64,000 nt of DNA from Mimachlamys varia (Eukaryota; Mollusca; Bivalvia; Pectinida; Pectinidae), in contig OX392528.1 of NCBI GenBank assembly GCA_947623455.1, positions 2,122,001 to 2,186,000 of the forward strand, given 5' to 3'. This document shows, in pieces, positions 1 to 10,576 of this stretch. Position numbers and translations under genes: made by a program. Every line of letters starts with the position of its first letter. Positions within the stretch are counted from its first letter, which is position 1. The notes below the pieces were generated by a model. That model made no database searches and was not told where the DNA came from. It was given only the letters and a program-made list of their open reading frames with translations.

Positions 1-1170
1 ATTGGCAAAACATGTTGAAGGTGCCACATGCTCCCCTTGTGCAGTGTTAGCCTTTGTAGAACAATGTCATGTGGATCTGAAGAGGTTCAAGTACACATCA
101 ATGTTCTCAACTTTCCTGACAATACCACCTAACACTATTAATAGACGATGACATCCCATAAACGTCTGATCTGTATTACAATTATTTCATCTTGGGTTAT
201 TTAAAAAGAAAACATTACCGTCAACTGAATCATAGAAGACCATATTGACATGATGGTCTTAAAATCTAAAAACTGGAAATATTCTACACATTCTGATTGC
301 ATAAAGCCTTTATTCTAAAGCAAAAACTTCCATTAGTGATTACAAAAGAAAATTTTCTAAAAGAATCCTTCTGTAATATGATTGATATACAGATGAAACG
401 TGACTTTGACAGTTAGATCAATGAACAAGTCGGTCCCTCAGACAAACACACACCTATACCACAGGTGGGAGAACCAATGGGACATTTGTAATTAGAAACA
501 TCAACAACAGGTAGAAGATCTTCTCCAACAATCTATAACATACCGCTTTGTCATTATCGGTAAACAAAGTCTATCGCATCCGGTTGTCCAATCTTATCTC
601 ACCGATAACTCCATGATAAACAATCACATGACCTTTAAACCCTTATCTCCTAGCTACGTCATCCACCAGAAGTGGAATACAGAAAAAAAAATTATTTTGA
701 TTAAAGTTTTGATTGACAGGTCTGTAAGGCTTCAGTAAATTAAAAGTTCAATTAAATGAATGACTTCACTATATCCTCGTCAGACCTAAACATAGCAGCA
801 GTGTTGCCAGGAAACCAGGATACACACATTGGAAATCATTTAAACCTATTTATGGCAGTAAATTTACTTCCAGGAAGTTAAAAACTGACCCTTCAAGGTC
901 CAACAAATACCAGAAGTTTGATCAACCCCAGACAATTCCTAATAATGTACACCTCTCAATTAGATACTGTCAATTTTTACTTCCTAGATAGCAATATCGA
1001 TAAAGAAATGATTGGCAAATGATCATGAGATATAAACTTAAGATTTTTTTAATTATACATATTTAATTTTTGTTTTCAAATGTTCAATAACTAAAGCTGA
1101 ACTGGAGAAAATCCAAGATACAAATATAGAATACTTGTTATTGTTTATATTAACTAAGGCATTAGCTGCA
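1..1170. other. Non-repetitive AT-rich sequence, no gene seen
   Basis: No convincing exon, RNA gene or mobile element was recognised on either strand. The stretch lies downstream of the minus-strand receptor exon at 13.2 kb, so it may be part of that gene's second intron, but nothing in the stretch itself shows this. I looked for the second zinc finger of the receptor here and did not find it. Confidence 0.5.
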
Positions 1171-2303
1171 GTATGTGGTCAGGTCACTATTTATACACCC
1201 GGGGATTGTTGTACAGTATGTGGTCAGGTCACTGTTTATATACCCGGGGATTGTTGTACAGTATGTGGTCAGGTCACTGTTTATATACCCGGGGATTGTT
1301 GTACAGTATATGGTCAGGTCACTGTTTATATACCCGGGGATTGTTGTACAGTATATGGTCAGGTCACTGTTTATATACCCAGGGATTGTTGTACAGTATA
1401 TGGTCAGGTCACTGTTTATATACCCAGGGATTGTTGTACAGTATGTGGTCAGGTCACTGTTTATACACCTGGGGATTGTTGTACAGTATGTGGTCAGGTC
1501 ACTGTTTATACACCTGGGGATTGTTGTACAGTATGTGGTCAGGTCACTGTTTATATACCCGGGGATTGTTGTACAGTATGTGGTCAGGTCACTGTTTATA
1601 CACCCGGGGATTGTTGTACAGTATATGGTCAGGTCACTGTTTATATACCCGGGGATTGTTGTACAGTATGTGGTCAGGTCACTGTTTATACACCCGGGGA
1701 TTGTTGTACAGTATATGGTCAGGTCACTGTTTATACACCCGGGGATTGTTGTACAGTATGTGGTCAGGTCACTGTTTATATACCCGGGTATTGTTGTACA
1801 GTATGTGGTCAGGTCACTGTTTATATACCCGGGGATTGTTGTACAGTATGTGGTCAGGTCACTGTTTATACACCTGGGGATTGTTGTACAGTATGTGGTC
1901 AGGTCACTGTTTATATACCCGGGGATTGTTGTACAGTATATGGTCAGGTCACTGTTTATATACCCGGGGATTGTTGTACAGTATGTGGTCAGGTCACTGT
2001 TTATACACCTGGGGATTGTTGTACAGTATGTGGTCAGGTCACTGTTTATATACCCGGGTATTGTTGTACAGTATGTGGTCAGGTCACTGTTTATACACCT
2101 GGGGATTGTTGTACAGTATGTGGTCAGGTCACTGTTTATATACCCGGGTATTGTTGTACAGTATGTGGTCAGGTCACTGTTTATACACCCGGGGATTGTT
2201 GTACAGTATGTGGTCAGGCCACTGTTTATACACCAGGGGATTGTTGTACAGTATGTGGTCAGGTCACTGTTTATACACCCGGGGATTGTTGTACAGTATA
2301 TGG
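1171..2303. repeat. 45-bp minisatellite, left part (about 25 copies)
   Basis: Units begin GTATGTGGTCAGGTCACTG and end GGGGATTGTTGTACA. The period is exactly 45 bp, with point variants such as TATACACC/TATATACC and CCCGGGG/CCTGGGG. Copies are very similar, which points to recent homogenisation. The array stops in mid-unit at 2303, where the BEL element begins, and resumes in register at 9798. Because 45 is divisible by three and the unit has no stop in any forward frame, long open frames appear in all three frames. These are not taken as genes. Confidence 0.97.
2299..2303. other. Target-site duplication TATGG (left copy) of the BEL element
   Basis: TATGG precedes the 5' LTR and occurs again at 9798-9802 right after the 3' LTR. 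Removing the element and one copy restores an ordinary 45-bp unit (GTACAGTATATGGTCAGG). A 5-bp duplication is the usual size for BEL/Pao integration. Confidence 0.95.
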
Positions 2304-2673
2304 TGTCGCGTTCCGGAATACCCGACCCGGTGTCCGGGTCCGGAAGTCGTGTTTATTAGAGACTCGTACGAAAAGAATGAACATCAGACCACATGTGCTT
2401 TGTAAAGAAACAAGTCTACTGTCAAGTAAAGGGTAATTAATAATATCATTGATGCTTGAATAACATTGTATAGTTTGTATACCGTAATTTCGTTTGATGT
2501 GTATGTGCTGAATGCTTTAGAAACATATGTTCACGCGTTTTAGTAGGGCTAACGTTCTCATAACGTTGTTTGTTTCTGTTACAGTTTTTTACTCTGTCTC
2601 CGGACAGAGCGACTGATGATCACGCAACTCAGAATAAAGAATTAGAATCAGAACCATTGTTTTCGTCAGTACA
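2304..2673 (+). repeat. 5' LTR of the BEL element
   Basis: This is a 370-bp direct repeat of 9428-9797. It starts TGTCGCG and ends CAGTACA. Near its 5' edge are nested inverted repeats (TTCCGGA 2311-2317 with TCCGGAA 2339-2345; ACCCGG 2325-2330 with CCGGGT 2334-2339). A poly(A) signal AATAAA lies at 2633-2638. A pyrimidine-rich stretch ending in CAG at about 2573-2585 looks like a 3' splice site. No clear primer-binding site starting with TGG was found immediately after the LTR. Confidence 0.96.
2633..2638 (+). promoter_or_regulatory. AATAAA poly(A) signal in the LTR
   Basis: AATAAA lies 35 bp before the LTR end. The matching copy in the 3' LTR is at 9757-9762 and would direct 3' end formation of the genomic transcript. 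This is a motif call with no transcript evidence. Confidence 0.6.
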
Positions 2674-2772
2674 GTAAAAAACCTCGGCGTACGTGGACGT
2701 CACCTCGAACAATATACATGTGTGAATTGGTCAACTCGGCAACACTAGAAAGTCATCTCGGCCCAAATCGAT

Positions 2773-5700
2773 ATGAGTGACATTTCAAGTACTCGCCCCC
2801 AACACGAACCTCTATTAGAAGCTTCAATAGATGTGGGCAGCCCCCAAAACGAACCCAGCATGGAATTCAAGCATGAAACTATGAGTGATAGTGGTGATCT
2901 GGGCGAACTATCGAACTATTCAGAACTGAATGAACGTCGTGTCATCAAGCTCACACAAAAGGCACAGGAAGCGTTCGAGGCGGAAGTACATAGATATACT
3001 TCTAAAATTAGAACTATCCACAAAGACTTAGAATGTATTATCCTCACATATGCTACTGGGACTAAAACCGATACAGAATTAGTAGCACAGAACCGTGAAG
3101 AACTTATCCACTTAGCAAAGCTCTACGCCTCAGAAAGTCAAAACTTTTTTGATTACCTTCAAAGAAAACATACCGAACAGAGCAAGAGGGAATATACTTC
3201 TCAACAAGTTATAAGTAGAAGTGTCGCTGCGAAAGTGAGTACCGTCTTAGAAGAAATGGACGAACAGATTAAACAGAATGAAAAAGCCTGCTCTACAACT
3301 AAACACAAATCACACAGCGCCTCACACAGTATTAACACTCGTAACAGTTCCAGCAGTAAGTCAAGTTCAATCCTAGCAAGGCATAGGGCCAAAGCCCAGG
3401 CAGCTAAAACTCGCTTAGACTATGAGAAACGCGAATATGAGCTGAGAATAGAAAGGGCACAAATAGAGGAAGAGGAGACAAAACTCAAGGCTGTCTCCGA
3501 TAGGAGGAAGGAACAGCTCTCTGCTGACCTTCAGCTGTTAAGTAAACAAAAGGAGGCTGCGGCAGCAGAGGCGGAATGGAAGGCTTACGCTGCAGAACTT
3601 GAGGGAAGGAGTAGTACTAGGTCAAGTATTGTATCAGAACCTGCGTCTATGGATCCTATTGAACGTACTCGAGAGTACGTAGATCAGCACTTCAATGAAC
3701 AGCCATCTTCTCTCACTGGCCAACCGAAGGATCAGATGCTACACAGTGAGCAACTTGAACCACATAGCCCGCATATACAACAACTTACTACCACGAACTA
3801 CGGCCAGGGTAATGTTTTGCCCCATACCAGTCAATTAAGGGTTACCGCTCCAGAATTTACCCCGCCTACGAGACTATACTCTACATCAGCGAACTTGCTT
3901 CCTCAGTTTCCAGACTCGAACCCCGAACCTATGACCATACGCCATAATATGACTACTTCGCGCGCCACACCCATGGTTTCGCACACCCCGTCTGCTATGG
4001 TGCACTCGCAGTTGTTTACGCAAAACACCCAGGCTGACATGTCGCGTCCTCCTGCCATCCATTTATGCCCACCGCCTTCGGTGCTTGGCCCCACAGCTTC
4101 TCAGCCCTCATCAGCTATAAAAGAGCGAGAACCCAATCCGACCGACACAGTAAATTCTTCTGGTATAAGGGAGATAACCAAATATATAATGAAAAAAGAT
4201 CTGCTCCTCCACAGACTGTCAACTTATAGCGACAAACCAGAACACTACTTAGCATGGAAGGGCGGCTTTAAGACAGTTGTCTCAGACCTAGAAGTGACCC
4301 CGTCCGAGGAAATAGAACTTCTTGTGAAATATCTTGGCACTGACTCAAAACGACATGCTGAGAGCCTCAGGTCATCTAACGCGGCTAACCCATCAGCAGG
4401 ACTTCAGAGGATCTGGCAGCGGCTAGACGAAAGATACGGTGCGCCAGAACTTGTCGAGGCATCGATGCGTGATAAGTTAGCCAACTTTCCAAAACTGAGT
4501 AACAAGGACACAAAGCGTTGGTATGATCTTGCTGATATTCTCACTGAAATAGAGTCCATCAAGGATCAAGGAAAATATAGTTCCCTCATGGCACACTACG
4601 ACTCATCAGTTGGTGTAATCCCTATTGTTGAAAAGCTTCCGCCGTTCATGCAGTCCAAGTGGACAGATCGAGCGTCTCGCTACAAGAAAGATAACCCTGT
4701 AATATTTCCACCTTTCAAAGTTTTCTGCGACTTTGTACGTGAATTCAGTAGCCGGGCTAACGACCCTAGTTTGACCTACAAGACTGAGAACAAACCTCAA
4801 GTACTTGGAGAAAAGAACAAGAAAATGTCTGCTCCCGTAGTTTCTACAAGGAAAACTGACATTCCGTCAGAAAGGAACATCTCCACACAGGCAAGCTTAT
4901 GCCCTCTACATAATGCCAAACACACACTTAACGATTGTCGAGCCTTCCAGCAAAGGCCATTATCAGAAAGACGGCAGTTTATGAAGGAAAAAGGTATCTG
5001 TTTTCGGTGTTGCGCGGTGAACAAGCATATTGCAAGGGACTGCAAAGAAAAGTCTGTGATCTGCTCTCGATGCAGTAGTAGTTCCCATTGCACCGCCTTA
5101 CATGTTTCGAACTCGACTAGCAAGCCTCAAGGACAGCCTGTTGTGACTCAAGTAGAGAACGGTGGGGAGAGACAGCATGAGAAAATCATTCCAACGGACG
5201 TTAATGCCAAGTGCACTCAGTTGTGTGGTAAAAACCCAAACGGAAGGTCATGTGCTAAGACTGTTCTCACCAAAGTGTATCCCAAAGAATCTCCAGAACG
5301 TGCCATTCCAGTTTATGTAATCATAGATGACCAAAGCAACAGGTCTCTGGCTACCACAAGCTTCTTCGAGACATTCCAGGAAAATAGCTGTGAATCTGAG
5401 TACATCATGTCTTCATGCGCAGGTCAATTCGTCACCTCTGGACGTAGAGCTTCCGGCTATATGATTGAGTCCGTCGACGGGTCGGCACGTATGAATCTAC
5501 CTAATCTGATTGAATGTAATGAGATTCCTAATGTTCGGAACGAAATACCGACACCAGAAGTTGCTATGTTTTACGAACACCTGCATGACATAGCTGAGGA
5601 AATCCCACCCCTGAATGAGGACGCCGAAATTATGCTTCTCATTGGACGTGATCTTATAGAAGCCCATCATGTGTTGGATCAGCGTCTTGGCCCGAAGGCT

Positions 5701-8700
5701 ACCCCCTTTGCTCAGAAACTAACTTTAGGATGGGTCGTCATTGGAGAAGTTTGTCTGGGGTACACCCACGACCCAGATTTTGTCAACGTAAGTAAAACAC
5801 GAATTCTTGGAAATGGGCGCCCATCGGCTCTTGCACCCTGTCCTAACACCCTTCAGGTAAAGGATTCCCCGGGTCATCATAATAATAATGACCCACATGA
5901 CTCTATATTCTGTAGAACATCCGATGACGACAAGCCAGGACTGTCCGTCAACGACAGAGAATTTCTTCAAATTATGAGCACAAACATGAGAAAGAACGCT
6001 AATGGGAACTGGGAAGCGCCTCTCCCATTTCGCAAGACTAGACAACCTCTACCTAACAACAAACCGCAAGCTTTGTACAGGGCAAGGTCCCTCACTCGAA
6101 ACCTCAAAAGGAATTTTGAAAAAAAGGCCCACTTTCGTACATTCATGAAAAATATGATTGAACGTGGCCACGCTGAGATTGCGCCACCAATCTCTAACTC
6201 AATAGAACAATGGTACCTGCCAATTTTTGGAGTCTACCACAAGCAAAAAACTTCACAGATACGAGTCGTCTTTGACTCCTCGGCGTCATTCGAGGGGGTT
6301 TCCCTAAACGATACCCTCCTTACTGGACCCGACCTTACCAACAGTCTTCTCGGAATCCTCATTCGTTTCCGTAAGGAAAGAGTGGCCATTGTAGCGGATA
6401 TCCAGCAGATGTTCCACTGCTTCTTCGTTACCGAAGAACACAGAAACTTTCTACGCTTTCTCTGGCATTCCGAGAACGACCCTGACAAACCCCTGATTGA
6501 ATACCGCATGCGGGTACATACGTTCGGCAATGCTCCTTCCCCTGCTATAGCCGCGTTCGGCCTTCGCAAGTCAGCTGAAGTCAACAGAGACAAATATGGT
6601 GAGGACGTTGTCGAGTTTGTCAACAAGAACTTTTACGTGGACGACGGCCTCTTGTCTCTTCCCGACGCCGAGTCAGCAATCGGTCTACTTAAAAGAACGC
6701 AGGATTCCCTTCTCGAAGGAGGCAATCTCCGACTCCACAAAATATCATCAAACTCTTGCGAGGTCATGAACGCATTTCCTACCGAGGATCTAGCCCAAAA
6801 CCTCCAGGACCTGAACTTTGAAAAGGACTCTCCTCCGCTCCAGAGAAGTCTTGGCATACATTGGGACATTTCATCAGACGAATTCGTGTTCAAAGTCTCT
6901 GAAGAGACTAAGCCTTTTACCAAACGCGGAGTATTGTCAACTGTAAACAGTCTATACGATCCTTTGGGTTTCCTGTCCCCTGTTGTGATTCGGGGTAAAC
7001 TGTTCCTCAGGAAGCTGATGAACGCCAAGAACCTTGCTTGGGATGATCCCCTACCTCAGGAGTCAAAGGCTGAATGGGAGTCTTGGAGGGAATCTCTGAA
7101 AGAGTTAGAACACCTGCGTATCCCTCGAGCATACGTAGATAACTTGCAGAACCAGACCAGGAAGGAACTGCACATTTTCTCTGATGCATCTGTTGAAGCC
7201 ATCGCAGCAGTCGCATATCTCAGAACTATCGACAATGACGGCAGGATCCAGGTTTCTCATGTCATGGGGAAAGCCAAAGTTGCGCCATCTGAGGGACATA
7301 CGATTCCTCGCCTCGAGTTGTGTGCTGCAGTCCTAGCCACTCAATTACTACAAGTAGTACGGGATAATCTTGGGATCGTATTTCATGATGTCAAACTGTA
7401 CTCGGACAGCAAAGTGGTCCTCGGTTACGTCCGTAACGCAGATAGACGATTCTATGTCTACGTTGCCAACAGGGTGGAGCGCATCAGGAAGGTCACCAAA
7501 CCGGAACAGTGGTCGTATGTCAGCACCGACCAGAATCCTGCCGATCAAGGGACACGTTCGATTCCCCCATCTAAAGTGAATCAGAGTACTTGGCTGAAAG
7601 GTCCACCTTTCTTATCCCTTCCTGATTCCGCAATGGAGTCCCAGGAGGAATACGAGTTGGTCGATGAGGACTCTGACAAAGAAATCAGGCCTCGCGTTCA
7701 GGTTCTGAAATGTGACACATCTACTGAACCCGTTACCCATCTCGGTTCACATCGCTTCGAGAAATTCTCTGATTGGATTTCGCTCGTACGCAGCATTTCT
7801 ATCCTCAAACATCTCGCAAGGTCCTTCGGTGTGAAGACTGGATCATGCAACGGATGGCACAAGTGTAAGAAATACAAGGTTGCAGCCCTGTTCAGACAAT
7901 CCAAAGACAAGGTAATCGCAGAAACCCAACGGGATTTCTACCCGGATGAATACATGCAGCTTACCAGAGGAGCTCGACTTAAACGTGACAGTCCGATCAT
8001 TTCACTCTCCCCCTATCTTGACTCGCACGGCGTCATGAGAGTTGGAGGAAGACTGAACAGGCTTAAAGGTGCTTCTGGAGAAGAAGAATTGAACCCCGTG
8101 ATTGTTCCCGGCAAAAGTCACGTTGCTACGCTCATAGTTCAATACTATCACGCGTCTACCGAACATCAGGGCCGACATCTTACCGAAGGGTCAGTGCGCG
8201 CAGCTGGATTTTGGGTTGTGGGAGGACGACGTCTGGTAAACTCAATTATCCACCATTGTGTAAAATGCCGCAAACTCAGGGGCTCACTGGAGTGTCAGAA
8301 GATGTCGGACTTGCCTTTGGCTCGCGTTACTCCCTCGCCACCTTTCACATTTGTTGGACTGGATGTCTTCGGGCCCTGGCAAGTAATTTCTAGAAGGACC
8401 AGAGGCGGTTCGGCGCATTCTAAACGTTGGGCTGTCATTTTTACATGCTTGGCTTCACGCGCGATCCACATCGAGGTCGTCGAGGATATGACCTCATCAG
8501 CCTTTATCAATGCTCTCCGTAGATTTGTGTCTATTAGAGGAGAAGTTCAAGAACTTTACTCGGATCGTGGTACCAACTTTGTTGGTAGCACTCGCGACCT
8601 CAAGATCGACGCGCTTAACGTCGAGGACGGCCCAGTGAAGGACTTCCTGTATCGCAGAGGCATTACATGGAAATTTAATTCCCCACACTCTTCCCATATG

Positions 8701-9270
8701 GGTGGAGTGTGGGAACGGATGATAGGCCTAGCAAGACGCATCCTCGACTCTATGCTGTTGGAGCACAGCAACAAGAACTTGACCCATGAAGTGCTCACAA
8801 CGTTGATGTATGAAGTATGTGCTATTCTGAACGCGCGTCCGATCATCTCCGTATCAAACGACTCTGAGTCTCCACAGATACTTAGCCCTTCTGTCTTACT
8901 TACCCAGAAAACCTCTAGGACGGAAGAACCTTTCCAGGACCTGGGCATTCGCGACATGTATAAGGCCCAGTGGAAACACGTCCAGGTCCTCGCGAATTGC
9001 TTTTGGTCTCGCTGGCAGAAAGAATATGTCTACACGCTACAACGACGCGAGAAGTGGCATTATGAACGTCAGAATATCAAAGTTGGTGACGTCGTTCTGC
9101 TCAAGGACAAGAATGCCTCTAGGAACGACTGGTGCACGTCCAGGGTTGTCGAGACTTTCAGTGGTGAAGACAACCTTGTCCGCAAGGTCAAACTGAAGGT
9201 CATCAGGGATGGAACTCCCTCCTTCTATATCCGCCCAGTTACTGATCTGGTACTGATCCTTAGCGAGTGA
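2773..9270 (+). CDS. BEL/Pao gag-pol polyprotein (2165 aa), intact
   Basis: This polyprotein supplies the capsid and enzymes for replication of the element through RNA, in cytoplasmic particles and then the nucleus. The start is the first in-frame ATG, 100 bp past the LTR. Gag holds a charged coiled-coil stretch (about 205-277) and a DUF1759-like region (about 477-640). A zinc knuckle follows at C743, C746, H752, C757, with five rather than the usual four residues before His. The protease-like region has DDQSN near 852, where a D-S/T-G motif is expected. Reverse transcriptase shows VAD at D1209 and YVDD at 1288-1291. RNase H acidic residues are D1471, E1515 and D1545. The integrase zinc site ends at C1829/C1832, and its catalytic triad is D1864, D1931, E1981. 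A C-terminal DUF5641-like tail follows. There is no stop or frameshift. Family assignment is firm; activity is inferred. Confidence 0.96.
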   Translation: MSDISSTRPQHEPLLEASIDVGSPQNEPSMEFKHETMSDSGDLGELSNYSELNERRVIKLTQKAQEAFEAEVHRYTSKIRTIHKDLECIILTYATGTKTDTELVAQNREELIHLAKLYASESQNFFDYLQRKHTEQSKREYTSQQVISRSVAAKVSTVLEEMDEQIKQNEKACSTTKHKSHSASHSINTRNSSSSKSSSILARHRAKAQAAKTRLDYEKREYELRIERAQIEEEETKLKAVSDRRKEQLSADLQLLSKQKEAAAAEAEWKAYAAELEGRSSTRSSIVSEPASMDPIERTREYVDQHFNEQPSSLTGQPKDQMLHSEQLEPHSPHIQQLTTTNYGQGNVLPHTSQLRVTAPEFTPPTRLYSTSANLLPQFPDSNPEPMTIRHNMTTSRATPMVSHTPSAMVHSQLFTQNTQADMSRPPAIHLCPPPSVLGPTASQPSSAIKEREPNPTDTVNSSGIREITKYIMKKDLLLHRLSTYSDKPEHYLAWKGGFKTVVSDLEVTPSEEIELLVKYLGTDSKRHAESLRSSNAANPSAGLQRIWQRLDERYGAPELVEASMRDKLANFPKLSNKDTKRWYDLADILTEIESIKDQGKYSSLMAHYDSSVGVIPIVEKLPPFMQSKWTDRASRYKKDNPVIFPPFKVFCDFVREFSSRANDPSLTYKTENKPQVLGEKNKKMSAPVVSTRKTDIPSERNISTQASLCPLHNAKHTLNDCRAFQQRPLSERRQFMKEKGICFRCCAVNKHIARDCKEKSVICSRCSSSSHCTALHVSNSTSKPQGQPVVTQVENGGERQHEKIIPTDVNAKCTQLCGKNPNGRSCAKTVLTKVYPKESPERAIPVYVIIDDQSNRSLATTSFFETFQENSCESEYIMSSCAGQFVTSGRRASGYMIESVDGSARMNLPNLIECNEIPNVRNEIPTPEVAMFYEHLHDIAEEIPPLNEDAEIMLLIGRDLIEAHHVLDQRLGPKATPFAQKLTLGWVVIGEVCLGYTHDPDFVNVSKTRILGNGRPSALAPCPNTLQVKDSPGHHNNNDPHDSIFCRTSDDDKPGLSVNDREFLQIMSTNMRKNANGNWEAPLPFRKTRQPLPNNKPQALYRARSLTRNLKRNFEKKAHFRTFMKNMIERGHAEIAPPISNSIEQWYLPIFGVYHKQKTSQIRVVFDSSASFEGVSLNDTLLTGPDLTNSLLGILIRFRKERVAIVADIQQMFHCFFVTEEHRNFLRFLWHSENDPDKPLIEYRMRVHTFGNAPSPAIAAFGLRKSAEVNRDKYGEDVVEFVNKNFYVDDGLLSLPDAESAIGLLKRTQDSLLEGGNLRLHKISSNSCEVMNAFPTEDLAQNLQDLNFEKDSPPLQRSLGIHWDISSDEFVFKVSEETKPFTKRGVLSTVNSLYDPLGFLSPVVIRGKLFLRKLMNAKNLAWDDPLPQESKAEWESWRESLKELEHLRIPRAYVDNLQNQTRKELHIFSDASVEAIAAVAYLRTIDNDGRIQVSHVMGKAKVAPSEGHTIPRLELCAAVLATQLLQVVRDNLGIVFHDVKLYSDSKVVLGYVRNADRRFYVYVANRVERIRKVTKPEQWSYVSTDQNPADQGTRSIPPSKVNQSTWLKGPPFLSLPDSAMESQEEYELVDEDSDKEIRPRVQVLKCDTSTEPVTHLGSHRFEKFSDWISLVRSISILKHLARSFGVKTGSCNGWHKCKKYKVAALFRQSKDKVIAETQRDFYPDEYMQLTRGARLKRDSPIISLSPYLDSHGVMRVGGRLNRLKGASGEEELNPVIVPGKSHVATLIVQYYHASTEHQGRHLTEGSVRAAGFWVVGGRRLVNSIIHHCVKCRKLRGSLECQKMSDLPLARVTPSPPFTFVGLDVFGPWQVISRRTRGGSAHSKRWAVIFTCLASRAIHIEVVEDMTSSAFINALRRFVSIRGEVQELYSDRGTNFVGSTRDLKIDALNVEDGPVKDFLYRRGITWKFNSPHSSHMGGVWERMIGLARRILDSMLLEHSNKNLTHEVLTTLMYEVCAILNARPIISVSNDSESPQILSPSVLLTQKTSRTEEPFQDLGIRDMYKAQWKHVQVLANCFWSRWQKEYVYTLQRREKWHYERQNIKVGDVVLLKDKNASRNDWCTSRVVETFSGEDNLVRKVKLKVIRDGTPSFYIRPVTDLVLILSE

Positions 9271-9427
9271 ACTAACGTTGTATTAAGCAATTTCAAGTAT
9301 GCTACAAGAACTGTGTTAAAAGTGACTTTCCGTTTATTTCAGTTATTGTGCCAAGAATGGTAGTGTACTTTTATATGATATTGTAATTAAGAATATAAGT
9401 GATTGTTATCCACAATCAGGTGGGGAG
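9271..9427 (+). other. BEL 3' untranslated segment with polypurine tract
   Basis: These 157 bp lie between the gag-pol stop and the 3' LTR. They end in AGGTGGGGAG (9418-9427), directly against the LTR's TGT. That is where the polypurine primer for plus-strand synthesis is expected in LTR elements. Confidence 0.8.
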
Positions 9428-9797
9428 TGTCGCGTTCCGGAATACCCGACCCGGTGTCCGGGTCCGGAAGTCGTGTTTATTAGAGACTCGTACGAAAAGA
9501 ATGAACATCAGACCACATGTGCTTTGTAAAGAAACAAGTCTACTGTCAAGTAAAGGGTAATTAATAATATCATTGATGCTTGAATAACATTGTATAGTTT
9601 GTATACCGTAATTTCGTTTGATGTGTATGTGCTGAATGCTTTAGAAACATATGTTCACGCGTTTTAGTAGGGCTAACGTTCTCATAACGTTGTTTGTTTC
9701 TGTTACAGTTTTTTACTCTGTCTCCGGACAGAGCGACTGATGATCACGCAACTCAGAATAAAGAATCAGAATCAGAACCATTGTTTTCGTCAGTACA
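9428..9797 (+). repeat. 3' LTR of the BEL element
   Basis: The length equals that of the 5' LTR (370 bp), with one substitution seen (C at 9767 against T at 2643). AATAAA is at 9757-9762. It is followed directly by the TATGG target duplication at 9798-9802 and then by the resumed 45-bp array. Confidence 0.96.
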
Positions 9798-10515
9798 TAT
9801 GGTCAGGTCACTGTTTATACACCCGGGGATTGTTGTACAGTATATGGTCAGGTCACTGTTTATACACCCGGGGATTGTTGTACAGTATGTGGTCAGGTCA
9901 CTGTTTATACACCCGGGGATTGTTGTACAGTATGTGGTCAGGTCACTGTTTATATACCCGGGGATTGTTGTACAGTATGTGGTCAGGTCACTGTTTATAC
10001 ACCTGGGGATTGTTGTACAGTATGTGGTCAGGTCACTGTTTATACACCCGGGGATTGTTGTACAGTATGTGGTCAGGTCACTGTTTATATACCCGGGGAT
10101 TGTTGTACAGTATGTGGTCAGGTCACTGTTTATACACCCAGGGATTGTTGTACAGTATGGGGTCAGGTCACTGTTTATATACACCAGGGGATTGTTGTAC
10201 AGTATGTGGTCAGGTCACTGTTTATATACCCAGGGATTGTTGTACAGTATGTGGTCAGGTCACTGTTTATACACCCGGGGATTGTTGTACAGTATGTGGT
10301 CAGGTCACTGTTTATACACCCGGGATTGTTGTACAGTATGTGGTCAGGTCACTGTTTATATACCCGGGGATTGTTGTACAGTATGTGGTCAGGTCACTGT
10401 TTATACACCCGGGGATTGTTGTACAGTATGTGGTCAGGTCACTGTTTATATACCCGGGGATTGTTGTACAGTATGTGGTCAGGTCACTGTTTATATACCC
10501 GGGGATTGTTGTACA
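9798..10515. repeat. 45-bp minisatellite, right part (about 16 copies)
   Basis: This continues the 1171-2303 array on the far side of the BEL insertion. Two units carry indels: a 2-bp gain near 10180 and a 1-bp loss near 10322. These shift the reading frame and explain why the open frames here change phrase. Together the two halves give about 41 units, or 1.85 kb before insertion. Confidence 0.96.
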
Positions 10516-10576
10516 CCTTTACTTCACCTTGTACGTATTCAAACTATAGTTTATTTGAGTAGGACAGTACATGGAA

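Larger units (their letters stand above)
2304..9797 (+). mobile_element. Full-length BEL/Pao LTR retrotransposon, 7494 bp
   Basis: Two 370-bp direct LTRs (2304-2673 and 9428-9797), starting TGT and ending ACA, flank one long gag-pol frame. A purine-rich tract lies just before the 3' LTR and TATGG duplications bracket the whole element. Protein domain order is gag, zinc knuckle, protease, reverse transcriptase, RNase H, integrase. Integrase lying after RNase H, together with the BEL-type gag and protease region, separates it from Copia. No envelope-like frame is present. The LTRs differ at only one position that I can find (T at 2643, C at 9767), so the insertion is recent. With an unbroken frame it may still be competent for transposition (inference). 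It landed inside a minisatellite. Confidence 0.97.

Noticed and set aside
1135..2436. Long open frames in all three plus frames over the 45-bp array, with cysteine-rich repeats
   Set aside because: A 45-bp unit without stops keeps every forward frame open. There is no start context, signal peptide logic or codon bias, and the frames run into the LTR.
2674..2772. Primer-binding site right after the 5' LTR
   Set aside because: The bases after the LTR do not start with TGG. A TGG near 2694 followed by GTTCGA-like sequence on the complement has the wrong spacing for a tRNA 3' end.
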